Below, in pieces: positions 55,434 through 64,000 of a stretch of 64,000 nt of DNA. A model generated the notes under the pieces. It was given only the letters and a program-made list of their open reading frames with translations. It did no database searches and was not told where the DNA came from. The stretch comes from an uncultured Fodinibius sp. (GTDB lineage Bacteria > Bacteroidota > Rhodothermia > Balneolales > Balneolaceae): positions 248,001 through 312,000 of the forward strand of contig CAJXMJ010000002.1 of NCBI GenBank assembly GCA_913056455.1, in the 5' to 3' direction. The position numbers and the translations under genes were made by a program. Numbering within the stretch: position 1 is the first letter of the stretch; each line of letters begins with the position of its first letter.

Positions 55434-58400
55434 TTAATTAGGGTTCCTTCTAATAGAAATGGTTGATTCACTATCGCCAATCTCCCAACTTTTTACAAAA
55501 TCTGACACTTCTAATTTTTCGAATGAAATTTCTTCTGCCAGAGTTTCGCTTTTGATATAATCCTTCATCGCTCTTACTGCTTCTTCAATCTCTTCAGAGC
55601 TATCAAAACCAATAATAATGCGATCTTCTACATCAAAATCTGCCTCTTTGCGCATATTCTGAATACGATTGACAAATTCGCGAGCCAATCCCTCCTGGAC
55701 AAGCTCTTCGGTCAACTCGGTATCCAGAGCTACACTTAAACCTTTTTCGGTCTCAACAGACCAACCTTCCAACCCGGTGCGGATAATTTCAAGACTATCT
55801 TCACCAAGCTGTACAATACCCTGGTCACCCAGATCAAGTTCAATAGACCCGGTTTCTTCGTATTCGGTAATCTCTTCGGTTGTTAACTCAGCAACTTTTG
55901 ATGCCACCGGCTTCATCTTGCTCCCCAACTTACTGCCAAGCTTAGGATAATTAGGTTTTGCCGACTTGTGAACAATTCCAGAATCGTCATCCACAAACTG
56001 TACTTCCTTAACATTTACCTCGTCCAGGATAATTTCTTTGACCGATTCAATGGCCTGTCGGTCTTCTTCTTTTTCGATTGGCAGAATGATACGTGACAAC
56101 GGCTGGCGAACATTGAGTTCCAACTTATTCCGCAAGCTCAACACCATGGATGAAATATGTCGCGCCAACTCCATACGATGTTCCAACTGCTTGTCAATCG
56201 CTGTTTCTTCTACCGTCGGATAAAATGAAATATGTACCGACTCTTCATCAGCTTCGGTCACCTCATTCAACCGCTGATAGAGCCATTCTCCCAAAAACGG
56301 GGCAATAGGGCTAATCAATTTAGCCAAGTCTACCAGACATTCATACAATGTTTGATAGGCGGCCTGCTTGTCAAGGCTTTTACCCTCTTTCCAAAAACGG
56401 CGACGATTTCTGCGCACATACCAGTTACTAAGTTCATCTACAAAATTTTCAATGGTACGCGCCGTTTTGGTAGGCTCGTAATCATCAAGGTACTCATCTA
56501 CCAACTTCACGGTTGTATTCATGCGGGAAATTATCCAACGATCCATCTCCACACGATCACTAACCGGAATTTGAGAGCCGGAATACGTAAATCCGTCGAT
56601 ATTGGCATACATTGCAAAAAACGAGTACGTATTTACAATAGTATTAAAGAATTTACGCTGTGTTTCCTGAAGCCCATCCTCACTGAATCGAAGGTTTTCC
56701 CACGGCGAAGAATTACTCATCATATACCAGCGAACCGTATCAGCACCATACTCCTGGATAACCTCAAACGGTTCAACGGTATTGCCTTTAGACTTACTCA
56801 TTTTATTGCCGTTTTCATCCAACACAAGCCCGTTGGATACCACATTTTTATAAGCGGGCTGATCAAAAAGCATCGTTCCCAGCGCGTGCAGGGTATAGAA
56901 CCATCCGCGCGTCTGATCAACGCCTTCGGCAATAAAGTCAGCGGGGAAATTCTCCTTAAACTTATCTTTATTTTCAAATGGGTAATGCCATTGCGCAAAC
57001 GGCATCGATCCGGAATCGAACCAAACATCCATCAAGTCGGGAATACGTCGCATTGTTCCGCCATCGGGACCTTCCCAGGTAATATCATCAATATGGGGAC
57101 GGTGCAAATCGAGCTCCTTATCATCGGGCAAGCCCGCTTTTTTCTTGAGTTCTTCAACACTACCAACCACTTCAACATGCTCGGGATTCTTATCACTTAC
57201 CCAAAGCGGAATTGGGGTACCCCAGTAGCGTTGACGCGAAACCGCCCAATCCACATTATTTTCAAGCCAGGTTCCAAAACGTCCGCTTCCTGTACTTGGC
57301 GGCTTCCAGTTAATCTTCTTGTTGAAATCCACCATTTTGTCTTTCACATCCGTAGTACGGATAAACCATGATTCCACCGGGTACTGCATCAACGGTGTAC
57401 CTTTGCGCCAGTCATGTGGATAGTTGTGTACATACGTTTCATGCTTGTACATCAGGTACTTATCCTTGATGGCGCGTGCAATTTCACTATCGGCATCCTT
57501 GAACCATTGTCCCTCAAACTCGGGTACCTGATCAGTAAATTTCCCGTCTTGATCTATCGGATTAAATAACGGGATATCATGCTCCTGTCCCATTTCATAG
57601 TCATCAGCACCAAAAGCAGGTGCGGTGTGTACAACACCGGTACCTTCTTCCGTTGTCACAAAATCGGCTGAGACAACCCTCCATGCATCATCCTTATCAA
57701 ATTCTTCAAGCGCATAATCAAATACCGGGTCGTACGTCCAGCCAACCAGCTCTTGGCCCTTATATTCTTCTACAATCTCATAATCATGGTCAATAACTTC
57801 ATCGATGCACTCCTTGGCCATGATATAATACTCAGTGCGATCACCCTCGGAGAGTTCGATTTTGGCGTAATCGAGATTAGGATTCACCGCCAACGCCATA
57901 TTTGAAATAATCGTCCATGGCGTGGTCGTCCAGGCCAAAAAGTACACATCCTCGGCCATTTCCACCTTAAACTTTACAAATATAGATGGATCCTGAACTT
58001 CCTCATAGCCCTGAGCAACCTCGTGCGAAGACAATACCGTTCCACTGCCCGGTGAATACCACTGAATTTTATATCCTTTGTAAACTAAACCCTTCTCGTG
58101 CAGCGTTTTGAAAGCCCACCATACTGACTCAATGTAATCGTTGTCGAAAGTAATATAGGGATCATCCAAATCAACCCAGTAAGCCATACGGGTGGTAAGC
58201 TTATCCCAGAGATCTTTGTATTTGAGAACACTGCTACGGCACTTCTCATTGTATTCGGCAATACCATATTCTTCAACCTGCTCGCGACCCTCGAGATCAA
58301 GCTCTTTTTCTACCTCAATCTCAACAGGAAGACCATGCGTATCCCAACCGGCCTTACGATCAACACGGAAGCCCTTCAGGGTTTTGTAACGGCAAAACAT

Positions 58401-58604
58401 ATCCTTAACCGTACGTGCCAACACGTGGTGAATGCCCGGCTTGCCGTTTGCCGTAGGCGGCCCTTCATAAAAGGTGAAGGGAATCCCATCTTCGCGAGTG
58501 GATACACTCTTCTCAAATATATCATTCTCCTTCCACCACTTGAGGGTCTCGACTTCGAGTTTTGAAAAATTTAGTCTTTTGACTTCGTCAAATTGTTTAC
58601 TCAT
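55434..58604 (-). CDS. ileS: Isoleucine--tRNA ligase, type 2 with GxHH motif
   Basis: Charges tRNA-Ile. At 1056 residues, with the AGWDTHGLPVEIEVEKEL and WSPGSGT-like segments, it is the eukaryote-like IleRS2 class. The KMSKS loop is at 601-605 and the editing domain (TTPWTIISN) is present. The class I signature that should read HxGH reads GIHH at residues 57-60 (NGKPGIHHVL), with first and third positions exchanged. This swapped motif has been reported in some IleRS2 enzymes and linked to very high mupirocin resistance. First gene of the operon with the DksA-like gene and lspA. Confidence 0.96.
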   Translation of the reverse strand: MSKQFDEVKRLNFSKLEVETLKWWKENDIFEKSVSTREDGIPFTFYEGPPTANGKPGIHHVLARTVKDMFCRYKTLKGFRVDRKAGWDTHGLPVEIEVEKELDLEGREQVEEYGIAEYNEKCRSSVLKYKDLWDKLTTRMAYWVDLDDPYITFDNDYIESVWWAFKTLHEKGLVYKGYKIQWYSPGSGTVLSSHEVAQGYEEVQDPSIFVKFKVEMAEDVYFLAWTTTPWTIISNMALAVNPNLDYAKIELSEGDRTEYYIMAKECIDEVIDHDYEIVEEYKGQELVGWTYDPVFDYALEEFDKDDAWRVVSADFVTTEEGTGVVHTAPAFGADDYEMGQEHDIPLFNPIDQDGKFTDQVPEFEGQWFKDADSEIARAIKDKYLMYKHETYVHNYPHDWRKGTPLMQYPVESWFIRTTDVKDKMVDFNKKINWKPPSTGSGRFGTWLENNVDWAVSRQRYWGTPIPLWVSDKNPEHVEVVGSVEELKKKAGLPDDKELDLHRPHIDDITWEGPDGGTMRRIPDLMDVWFDSGSMPFAQWHYPFENKDKFKENFPADFIAEGVDQTRGWFYTLHALGTMLFDQPAYKNVVSNGLVLDENGNKMSKSKGNTVEPFEVIQEYGADTVRWYMMSNSSPWENLRFSEDGLQETQRKFFNTIVNTYSFFAMYANIDGFTYSGSQIPVSDRVEMDRWIISRMNTTVKLVDEYLDDYEPTKTARTIENFVDELSNWYVRRNRRRFWKEGKSLDKQAAYQTLYECLVDLAKLISPIAPFLGEWLYQRLNEVTEADEESVHISFYPTVEETAIDKQLEHRMELARHISSMVLSLRNKLELNVRQPLSRIILPIEKEEDRQAIESVKEIILDEVNVKEVQFVDDDSGIVHKSAKPNYPKLGSKLGSKMKPVASKVAELTTEEITEYEETGSIELDLGDQGIVQLGEDSLEIIRTGLEGWSVETEKGLSVALDTELTEELVQEGLAREFVNRIQNMRKEADFDVEDRIIIGFDSSEEIEEAVRAMKDYIKSETLAEEISFEKLEVSDFVKSWEIGDSESTISIRRNPN

Positions 58605-58912
58605 ACAGGCCGTTATACCTTCTCTTTTGGCTTTTATAAAGCTACCAATATAAGAGTTTTCTATTCCTTACAGTAGCTTAAGTTTTCTAATAATTTTTTA
58701 TCTAAATAAATGAACCCCTAAGATACAAGTCTTAATTCATCAATTCACATTCTGAGGCGTATTTTACATTATTAGCGACCTATAAAAAGCATTGCGCCAA
58801 CAATTTGCAAATTAGAATTGCGACAAATCTTTACGCTATACTTTATTGTCCTCAGCTATTATTTTAGGGCCTATAATCTAAATAAACGAAATTAAATAAT
58901 TGTCTCTATTTC
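58605..58912. other. Divergent intergenic region between ileS and the phosphatase gene
   Basis: 308 AT-rich bases that must hold the ileS promoter (minus) and the phosphatase promoter (plus). No exact TTG-N-TAnnTTTG pair is seen in either direction; TATACTTTATTG near 58836 is the nearest plus-strand candidate. No leader structure such as a T-box is visible ahead of ileS. Confidence 0.4.
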
Positions 58913-59425
58913 ATGGATATACCCGTAGAAGTCCCTATAACCAGAGAAAATCACTATAAAATTTGTTTTGTATGCCTTGGCAATATTTGTCGTAGTCCAA
59001 CCGCCGAAGGAATATTCCAACACTTAATTAACGAACGTAATCTTGAAAACCATTTTGAGATCGATTCAGCAGGCACCTCTGCCTATCATGTTGGGGAATC
59101 CGCCAATAGTAAAAGTCAACGTACTGCCCAAAAACATGGCATTACACTCCATTCAAAAGCCCGTCAATTTGAGAGTTCTGATCTGGACTACTATGATTTG
59201 ATCTTGGCGATGGATAACGAAAACCTGCAAAATGTGCGCCAGATAGCCCATGACGATCACGAGGATAAATTAGGTCTTATGCGTGATTTTGACCCAAACC
59301 CCGGTGACGGAGAAGTTCCCGACCCTTATTACGGAGGGCCAGAAGGATTTGAGAATGTATTCCAAATCGTGAAACGAAGCTGCGAAAATTTGCTTGATGA
59401 ACTTGAAACACATGTAAAAAAATGA
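58913..59425 (+). CDS. Low-molecular-weight protein tyrosine phosphatase family
   Basis: The P-loop CLGNICRS (Cys21 nucleophile, Arg27) near the N-terminus and the general-acid Asp in VPDPYYGG define the LMW-PTP family; IDSAGTSAYHVGESAN and DLILAMDNENLQNV are standard. At 170 residues it is slightly longer than usual. Its stop overlaps the start of a fructosamine-kinase-like gene by four bases; in other bacteria this pairing has been tied to repair of sugar-damaged amines, with the phosphatase acting on ribulosamine-5-phosphate-type adducts, not on tyrosine. Confidence 0.9.
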   Translation: MDIPVEVPITRENHYKICFVCLGNICRSPTAEGIFQHLINERNLENHFEIDSAGTSAYHVGESANSKSQRTAQKHGITLHSKARQFESSDLDYYDLILAMDNENLQNVRQIAHDDHEDKLGLMRDFDPNPGDGEVPDPYYGGPEGFENVFQIVKRSCENLLDELETHVKK

Positions 59426-60288
59426 TCCCGAATTCTGTCAAACAGCATATTCAACAAGCAGTAGACCAACCCATAATATCATCTCAACAAGTTTCCGGTG
59501 GTAGTATTAATCAAGCAGCAAAAGTTACGCTGGGAGATAAAACAAGCTGTTTTTTAAAATGGAATACATCAGCTGATCCGCATATGTTCATCGTTGAGGA
59601 GAAAGGACTTGAGCTGCTTAAATCAGCTGATACCAACCTGCGCATCCCCTCAGTATTAGCCACCGGACAAACAGACGAAGGCACAGGCTTTTTCCTGCAG
59701 CAATTCATATCCGAAGGTCGGTCACAACCGAATTCCGCCAGTGATTTCGGCCGAGGACTAGCACAGTTACACAAACATCACAATGAAACCTATGGTCTGG
59801 ATCACGATAATTTTATTGGCCGACTTCCCCAATCCAATACCCCTCATGAAAACTGGATTGATTTCTTTATCCAAGAACGCATGAAACCCCAGCTCCAAAT
59901 GGCCACTGACAGTGGAAAACTGGGATCTGATACTGTCAGTAGCTTTAAGAGGATGTACAAAAAACTGCCCGATATCTTCCCGGATGAACCTCCCAGCTTA
60001 TTGCATGGCGATCTGTGGGGCGGAAACTACTTTTTTGATCAGAAGGGCAAAGCTACTATTTATGATCCGGCCGTATATTACGGGCATCGCGAAATCGAGC
60101 TGGCATTTACGCATCTGTTCGGGGGATTCCCAACCAAATTTTACGATGCCTATGAAGAGGCCTACCCGCTATCATCCGGCTTTTCACAGCGCAAGGACAT
60201 CTACAACCTATATCCCCTGCTGGTGCATACTAATTTATTTGGCGGTAGCTATGCGAGACAGGTAGAGGGTATTGTTCGTCAATTTTAA
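59422..60288 (+). CDS. Fructosamine/ribulosamine 3-kinase-like protein
   Basis: A 288-residue aminoglycoside-phosphotransferase fold of the FN3K family: VSGGSINQAAKVTL at the N-terminus, HGDLWGGNYFF with the catalytic Asp, then IYDPAVYYGHREIELAFTHLFGGFP, nearly invariant in the family. FN3K enzymes phosphorylate sugar adducts on protein lysines so that they fall off; bacterial members prefer ribulosamines and erythrulosamines. Translationally coupled to the LMW phosphatase, which supports that two-step deglycation. Confidence 0.9.
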   Translation: MIPNSVKQHIQQAVDQPIISSQQVSGGSINQAAKVTLGDKTSCFLKWNTSADPHMFIVEEKGLELLKSADTNLRIPSVLATGQTDEGTGFFLQQFISEGRSQPNSASDFGRGLAQLHKHHNETYGLDHDNFIGRLPQSNTPHENWIDFFIQERMKPQLQMATDSGKLGSDTVSSFKRMYKKLPDIFPDEPPSLLHGDLWGGNYFFDQKGKATIYDPAVYYGHREIELAFTHLFGGFPTKFYDAYEEAYPLSSGFSQRKDIYNLYPLLVHTNLFGGSYARQVEGIVRQF

Positions 60289-60378
60289 CGGTCATACCAC
60301 TCGAAAAGCTTGTTCAGTAATAAGTAAATGGTATTTTATTTTTGGAACATAATTTCTTGAAACAATAATCATACAAAC

Positions 60379-61122
60379 ATGACAACACCCCCAAAACGTA
60401 TTATCAGCTTGGTTCCAAGCCTCACGGAACTGGTTATTGACCTGGGCCTGCAAGAGCAACTGGTGGGACGAACCCGGTTCTGCGTACATCCCAAAGAACA
60501 AGTCGACGAAATCCCTATTATCGGCGGGACAAAAAATCCACGGCTGGATAAAATTCGAGATCTTAATCCCGATTATATTATCGCGAATAAAGAAGAAAAT
60601 CGTCCTGAAGACATTGAAGCACTTTCAGACGACTTTGAAGTCAACGTCACTCAAATTGCAACTATTGAAGATGCACTAATTACTATTCATGAGCTTGGCA
60701 AAAAGTTCAATACATCAGAGAAAGCAGAAAGCTTGATCAGTGATATCCAAAACGTACTCAAAGATCGCCCACAGGTGTCCAAATTAAATACGGCCTATCT
60801 TATATGGAAAGATCCGTGGATGACGGTAGGCCGCGACACCTATATCCATGATATTATGAATCACTGGAAACTGCCCAATGTATTTGCAGATCAGAAACGT
60901 TATCCAAAAATAAGTCTTGATGATCTAAAAAAACAAAATCCCGACCTTATTTTATTGAGCAGCGAACCATATCCTTTTAAGGAAAAACATATGGCACAAA
61001 TTGAGGAAGCATGTCCCGCGGCCCGCGTACTGTTGGTAGAGGGGGAATGGTTTAGCTGGTATGGATCGCGCATGAAACAGGCCTTTCAACGCCTCAACGG
61101 CTGGCGCAAAACCATTGTTTAA
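60379..61122 (+). CDS. BtuF-like helical-backbone metal/cobalamin-binding protein without signal peptide
   Basis: A 247-residue protein of the cobalamin/iron-siderophore binding fold (Peripla_BP_2): RIISLVPSLTELVIDLGLQEQLVGRT, VPIIGG-like DEIPIIGGTKNPRLDKIRDLNPDYIIAN, and the long backbone helix. It starts directly with MTTPPKRI, so no export signal is visible; many BtuF-like proteins of this short form exist without one and their role is unclear. No permease or ATPase gene is adjacent. Cobalamin or a related corrinoid is the best guess for the ligand. Confidence 0.82.
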   Translation: MTTPPKRIISLVPSLTELVIDLGLQEQLVGRTRFCVHPKEQVDEIPIIGGTKNPRLDKIRDLNPDYIIANKEENRPEDIEALSDDFEVNVTQIATIEDALITIHELGKKFNTSEKAESLISDIQNVLKDRPQVSKLNTAYLIWKDPWMTVGRDTYIHDIMNHWKLPNVFADQKRYPKISLDDLKKQNPDLILLSSEPYPFKEKHMAQIEEACPAARVLLVEGEWFSWYGSRMKQAFQRLNGWRKTIV

Positions 61123-61185
61123 AAAAGAGTTACCTACTGGCAGTTGTAAATTGTTATACTATTAGTAGTTAATCGTTGGTTTCTT

Positions 61186-62907
61186 ATGAATACTATTCTA
61201 TCACATAACCGGGTCATATTCACATTCCTTTCAATTATTGCGCTATGGGTCATTTCCATTTCTCCGGTTTGGGGGCAAAATCAAACTGTTGAGGAACAAG
61301 AATATATCGCAGCCCAAACTGCCTATATTGACGGGTTAACCGCTTTTGAGAACAATAATTACGAGGAAGCAATAAGCCTTCTAAACAGGGCTTATGTAAA
61401 ACTTCCGAACCATCCCGGAATTAACTTCGCACTAGCCGATGCCTATCTGCAAATAAATGACTATGAAAATGCAGAGTACTATAGTAAACAGGCTCGTATT
61501 CTTAACCCTGAAAACAAATGGTACCACCTTCAGCTTGTTGAAATTTATAAGGCTATCGGTAATAACGAGGCTGCTGCCAAGGAGCTTCGAAATGCCCTTA
61601 CTCATCATCCCAAAGATACCGACATTCTGTTTGATCTTGCTCAAACCTATTCCCAATTGGGAAAGCTGGAACAGTCGAACACAGTGTATAACAAGCTTCT
61701 GCAACTAAAGGGAGAAATGATTTCAATACGGCTTGAGAAGCTTAAAAATTTTAATAAGCTGAACATGAAAGATTCAGCGATTGTTGAATTGGAGAAAATC
61801 CGGACGATGGATCCGGGCAACCTCTCTACACTTCACCTCCTGAGCAATTACTATTTGGAACTAAAGAAACCAGATGAAGCTCGTGATGTTATTGGCAATG
61901 CCCTTGAGATCAATAGCAACAATCCGAAATCACGGATGATCCTGGCCGACATTTACTTGACGCAATCCAAATGGGATAGTGCAGAAACCACCCTCCGACT
62001 TCTTATAGACGATTCAACATTTGGCAATAAAAGCAAAGAAGAAGTCGCCCACTTTATTTATAACAAATACAAAAATGAGCCTTCAAATCCTTCGATTCAA
62101 CAGATAGCAAATAGCATATTCAAAAAACTTATACAACATTCCCAGGCAACCGGCAAAGCATATGCGTTATCGGCAGATTTCTTTTTGAACACGGATCAAA
62201 ACAATTACGCTCTGCGCGCACTTGAGCGGGCAAATGAACTAACTCCCTCAAATGATTCCGCCTGGCAAAAAAGACTGCAACTTCTGCTTGAGCAACGACG
62301 ATTTGACGATGTGATCGAAACAGGCAAGCAGGCTATTCAGAATGTCCCTCAAGATCCCATCCTGCTATATATGCTCGGCAACGCATATTTGTCTTCTCGT
62401 CAATATGAAAAGGCCGAAGAACATCTCAAAGAAGCATCAACCCTCCCTGCACGTCGCCCGCTAAAAGCCAACATTTTTGGCTCCCTGGCCGACACTTATG
62501 CGGGTCTGGAAGAATGGGATTCTGCTTTTGAATACTATCAGAAAGCCATAGATCTGGATAGTCAGAATCCTGTTATTTACAATAATTACGCCTATTATCT
62601 ATCCCAACAAGAACAACAACTTCCCAAAGCAGAAAAACTGGCGCTTCGGGCTTTAGAGTTTTCACCAAACAATACTTCGTTCTTGGATACCGTTGGATGG
62701 ATATACTATAAACAAGGCCAATTGCAAAAAGCCCAAAAATATATTCGGCAAGCTGCTAATTCGGCTGATCCCAGCGCTGATATCCTGGAACATATGGGTG
62801 ATGTTTTACTTAAACTTGATAAGCCGAACGAGGCCAAAAAGTGGTGGCAAAAAGCGCTCGAAAAAGATTCAGCAAAAACACATCTCAAAGATAAAATTTC
62901 GGATTGA
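61186..62907 (+). CDS. Exported tetratricopeptide-repeat protein
   Basis: A signal peptide (FTFLSIIALWVISISPVWGQ) leads into about a dozen TPR units over 540 residues, each with the G/A-x-x-L-x-x-x-x-x-Y/F-x-x-A pattern, for example FENNNYEEAISLLNRAYVKLP and AYLSSRQYEKAEEHLKEAS. TPR arrays bind other proteins. It is the first of three coupled envelope genes: the DUF4292 lipoprotein starts two bases after its stop. It probably acts in the periplasm in envelope assembly. Confidence 0.88.
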   Translation: MNTILSHNRVIFTFLSIIALWVISISPVWGQNQTVEEQEYIAAQTAYIDGLTAFENNNYEEAISLLNRAYVKLPNHPGINFALADAYLQINDYENAEYYSKQARILNPENKWYHLQLVEIYKAIGNNEAAAKELRNALTHHPKDTDILFDLAQTYSQLGKLEQSNTVYNKLLQLKGEMISIRLEKLKNFNKLNMKDSAIVELEKIRTMDPGNLSTLHLLSNYYLELKKPDEARDVIGNALEINSNNPKSRMILADIYLTQSKWDSAETTLRLLIDDSTFGNKSKEEVAHFIYNKYKNEPSNPSIQQIANSIFKKLIQHSQATGKAYALSADFFLNTDQNNYALRALERANELTPSNDSAWQKRLQLLLEQRRFDDVIETGKQAIQNVPQDPILLYMLGNAYLSSRQYEKAEEHLKEASTLPARRPLKANIFGSLADTYAGLEEWDSAFEYYQKAIDLDSQNPVIYNNYAYYLSQQEQQLPKAEKLALRALEFSPNNTSFLDTVGWIYYKQGQLQKAQKYIRQAANSADPSADILEHMGDVLLKLDKPNEAKKWWQKALEKDSAKTHLKDKISD

Positions 62908-62909
62908 AC

Positions 62910-63674
62910 GTGAAGCTACATCAACATTTAGTATACTACTTGATATGGGGATGTTTATGCTTGGCAATGATTTCCTGTTCGAGTACCCAAAAACTTATGG
63001 ACGACAATTTTCGTTCATCCCAGGCAAACCTATCTCAAGTCATTAACCAATTGCCCAATTACAGCAATAGCTTACAAACTGCTAAAGGTAAAGGACGAGC
63101 CATTGTAAGCGAGCCGGGCAACACCGAGCGTGTTACCATCCGTTTTTCCAGCAACCGGCTAAAAAGCTTGGTAACGATCCGCAACGGCATCGGTATTGAA
63201 GGAGGAGAACTACTAACGGACGGAGACACCCTTCTTATTTATAACAAAGTAGATAAATATGCACGGAAAGTGCCGGTACAGGGAGCAAACCTTAGTCGCA
63301 TAAACCGGCTGGCTTCCCTCAATATTTTGGATATGCTTAATTATCCCATCAAAGAAAAAGATGTTAAGCAATTTCTGGAAAATGAAACGCTATACCAACT
63401 ACAGTTAAAAAGCGGTACAAAAGTTTATATCCATAAAAATTCACATACGATTCGACAGATCAGGCAGCCTTCATCTACCAATCTGCCGTATTCAAAAATT
63501 GAATATGAGGCCTACACCTCAATGAAGGGGTTCACCCTTCCACGTAGAATTAGTATATTCGGGCTTGAGGGTGAATCAAAAATTGCTTTACAATTAACAG
63601 CATTAGAGCTAAATACTACGCTTGACACATTAACAATTACATTGCCAGACGATATTCCCATTTATCACGAATGA
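62910..63674 (+). CDS. DUF4292-like lipoprotein
   Basis: A lipoprotein signal with lipobox MISC (Cys23 from the GTG start) precedes a beta-rich LolB/LolA-like fold (GKGRAIVSEPGNTERVTIRFSSN, LVTIRNGIGIEGGELLTDGDTLLIYN). This matches DUF4292, a Bacteroidota family resembling the outer-membrane lipoprotein receptor LolB. The start is GTG at 62910 or TTG at 62904; neither has a ribosome site, and coupling to the preceding stop is likely. The next gene overlaps its stop by four bases. Confidence 0.8.
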   Translation: MKLHQHLVYYLIWGCLCLAMISCSSTQKLMDDNFRSSQANLSQVINQLPNYSNSLQTAKGKGRAIVSEPGNTERVTIRFSSNRLKSLVTIRNGIGIEGGELLTDGDTLLIYNKVDKYARKVPVQGANLSRINRLASLNILDMLNYPIKEKDVKQFLENETLYQLQLKSGTKVYIHKNSHTIRQIRQPSSTNLPYSKIEYEAYTSMKGFTLPRRISIFGLEGESKIALQLTALELNTTLDTLTITLPDDIPIYHE

Positions 63675-64000
63675 AAAAAACATGTAGTCTCATAGCGATT
63701 ATTGCCTGCTTTTTGATGGCTCCCGACCTCCTGTTGGGGCAGTCCGCTATCATGAAGGAGTTTAAGGAGCTACGAGAAAATGTTGTCGAAAAGCAGAAAA
63801 ATACCCGCGCTGAAATTGAACGACTCAATAAGCAAATTCAGCAGTTTGAACAACGTCTACAACGAGCAGATGAAAAATATGAAGCGCTGTACCAGAAATA
63901 CCAAAACTTAAAACAGCTCATTGCTCTTCAGGATGAAAAGCTCACTCAGCTACAGCAGGAACAGTCTCAAATCCAAGAAGAAATCACTATTACCACGGAA
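63671..64000 (+). CDS. EnvC-like murein hydrolase activator, 5' end only
   Basis: The first 110 residues are seen: a signal peptide (LIAIIACFLMAPDLLLGQS) and then an uninterrupted coiled coil (NTRAEIERLNKQIQQFEQRL and onward) running out of the window. This is the layout of EnvC and other M23-domain activators, in which a LytM domain follows the coiled coil; in Bacteroidota such genes regularly follow TPR and DUF4292 genes. The LytM domain itself lies beyond the end, so the call rests on the N-terminus and context. Confidence 0.72.
   Translation, partial: MKKTCSLIAIIACFLMAPDLLLGQSAIMKEFKELRENVVEKQKNTRAEIERLNKQIQQFEQRLQRADEKYEALYQKYQNLKQLIALQDEKLTQLQQEQSQIQEEITITTE

Noticed and set aside
56232-57371. 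379-codon frame antisense to ileS
   Set aside because: It is long, but a mirror of a conserved gene; the translation has no domain and no start context.

Overview
The window reads as a stretch of ordinary chromosome from a Bacteroidota-type bacterium, most likely a member of the Balneolota/Rhodothermota side branch (Balneola, Gracilimonas or Fodinibius-like, often halophilic). This rests on three things: promoters of the Bacteroidota form TTG-N19-21-TAnnTTTG in front of both tRNA genes and yajC, start sites that mostly lack Shine-Dalgarno sequences, and many families typical of that phylum (four-helix-bundle S23 protein, DUF4292, DUF5995, a zinc-less DksA, a CarB without its allosteric domain). 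An NhaC-type Na+/H+ antiporter, an SLC12-like cation-chloride carrier and acidic protein tails would suit a salty habitat. The assignment is inference; no rRNA is present. No phage, insertion sequence or CRISPR array was seen.

Layout. 1-5352: tail of a DDAH-like enzyme, two small proteins, then a promoter and a terminator-ended structured leader ahead of carA-carB. 5502-13288: recQ, ddl, a peptide-binding lipoprotein, nadK, mdh and a small lipoprotein. 13452-19780 (minus strand): formate-THF ligase, a NYN/cold-shock fusion, a flippase, aroQ-HIT and an MBL hydrolase. 19897-29247: tRNA-Lys, ftsH, a 57-residue orphan, mscL with a zinc ribbon, nhaC (minus), plsC, a CYTH protein and glpK-glpD. 29442-43413: GH31 glucosidase, a repeat-rich gap, Mut7-C protein, DUF5995, HNH nuclease, several small membrane proteins, the SLC12-like carrier, a DUF1456 protein and ettA.

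43515-46543 (minus strand) is the most interesting part: a TPP riboswitch with an adjoining intrinsic terminator controls a SAM methyltransferase, a PurM/HypE/ThiL-like protein, a ThiE/TenI-fold protein that has lost the substrate-binding residues of true thiamine-phosphate synthase, and a Trm112-like zinc protein. The riboswitch says the output concerns thiamine, but the gene set is not a known thiamine pathway. Upstream lie an EgtD-type histidine methyltransferase with a tiny membrane protein, then an AT-rich patch with two orphan genes beside tRNA-Val.

49124-64000: fadI-fadJ for beta-oxidation, yajC-ribBA, the ileS-dksA-lspA operon (the IleRS has the swapped GxHH signature associated with mupirocin hyper-resistance), a low-molecular-weight phosphatase fused by overlap to a fructosamine-kinase-like gene (protein deglycation), a BtuF-like protein, and the envelope set TPR protein - DUF4292 lipoprotein - EnvC-like coiled coil, cut by the window end.
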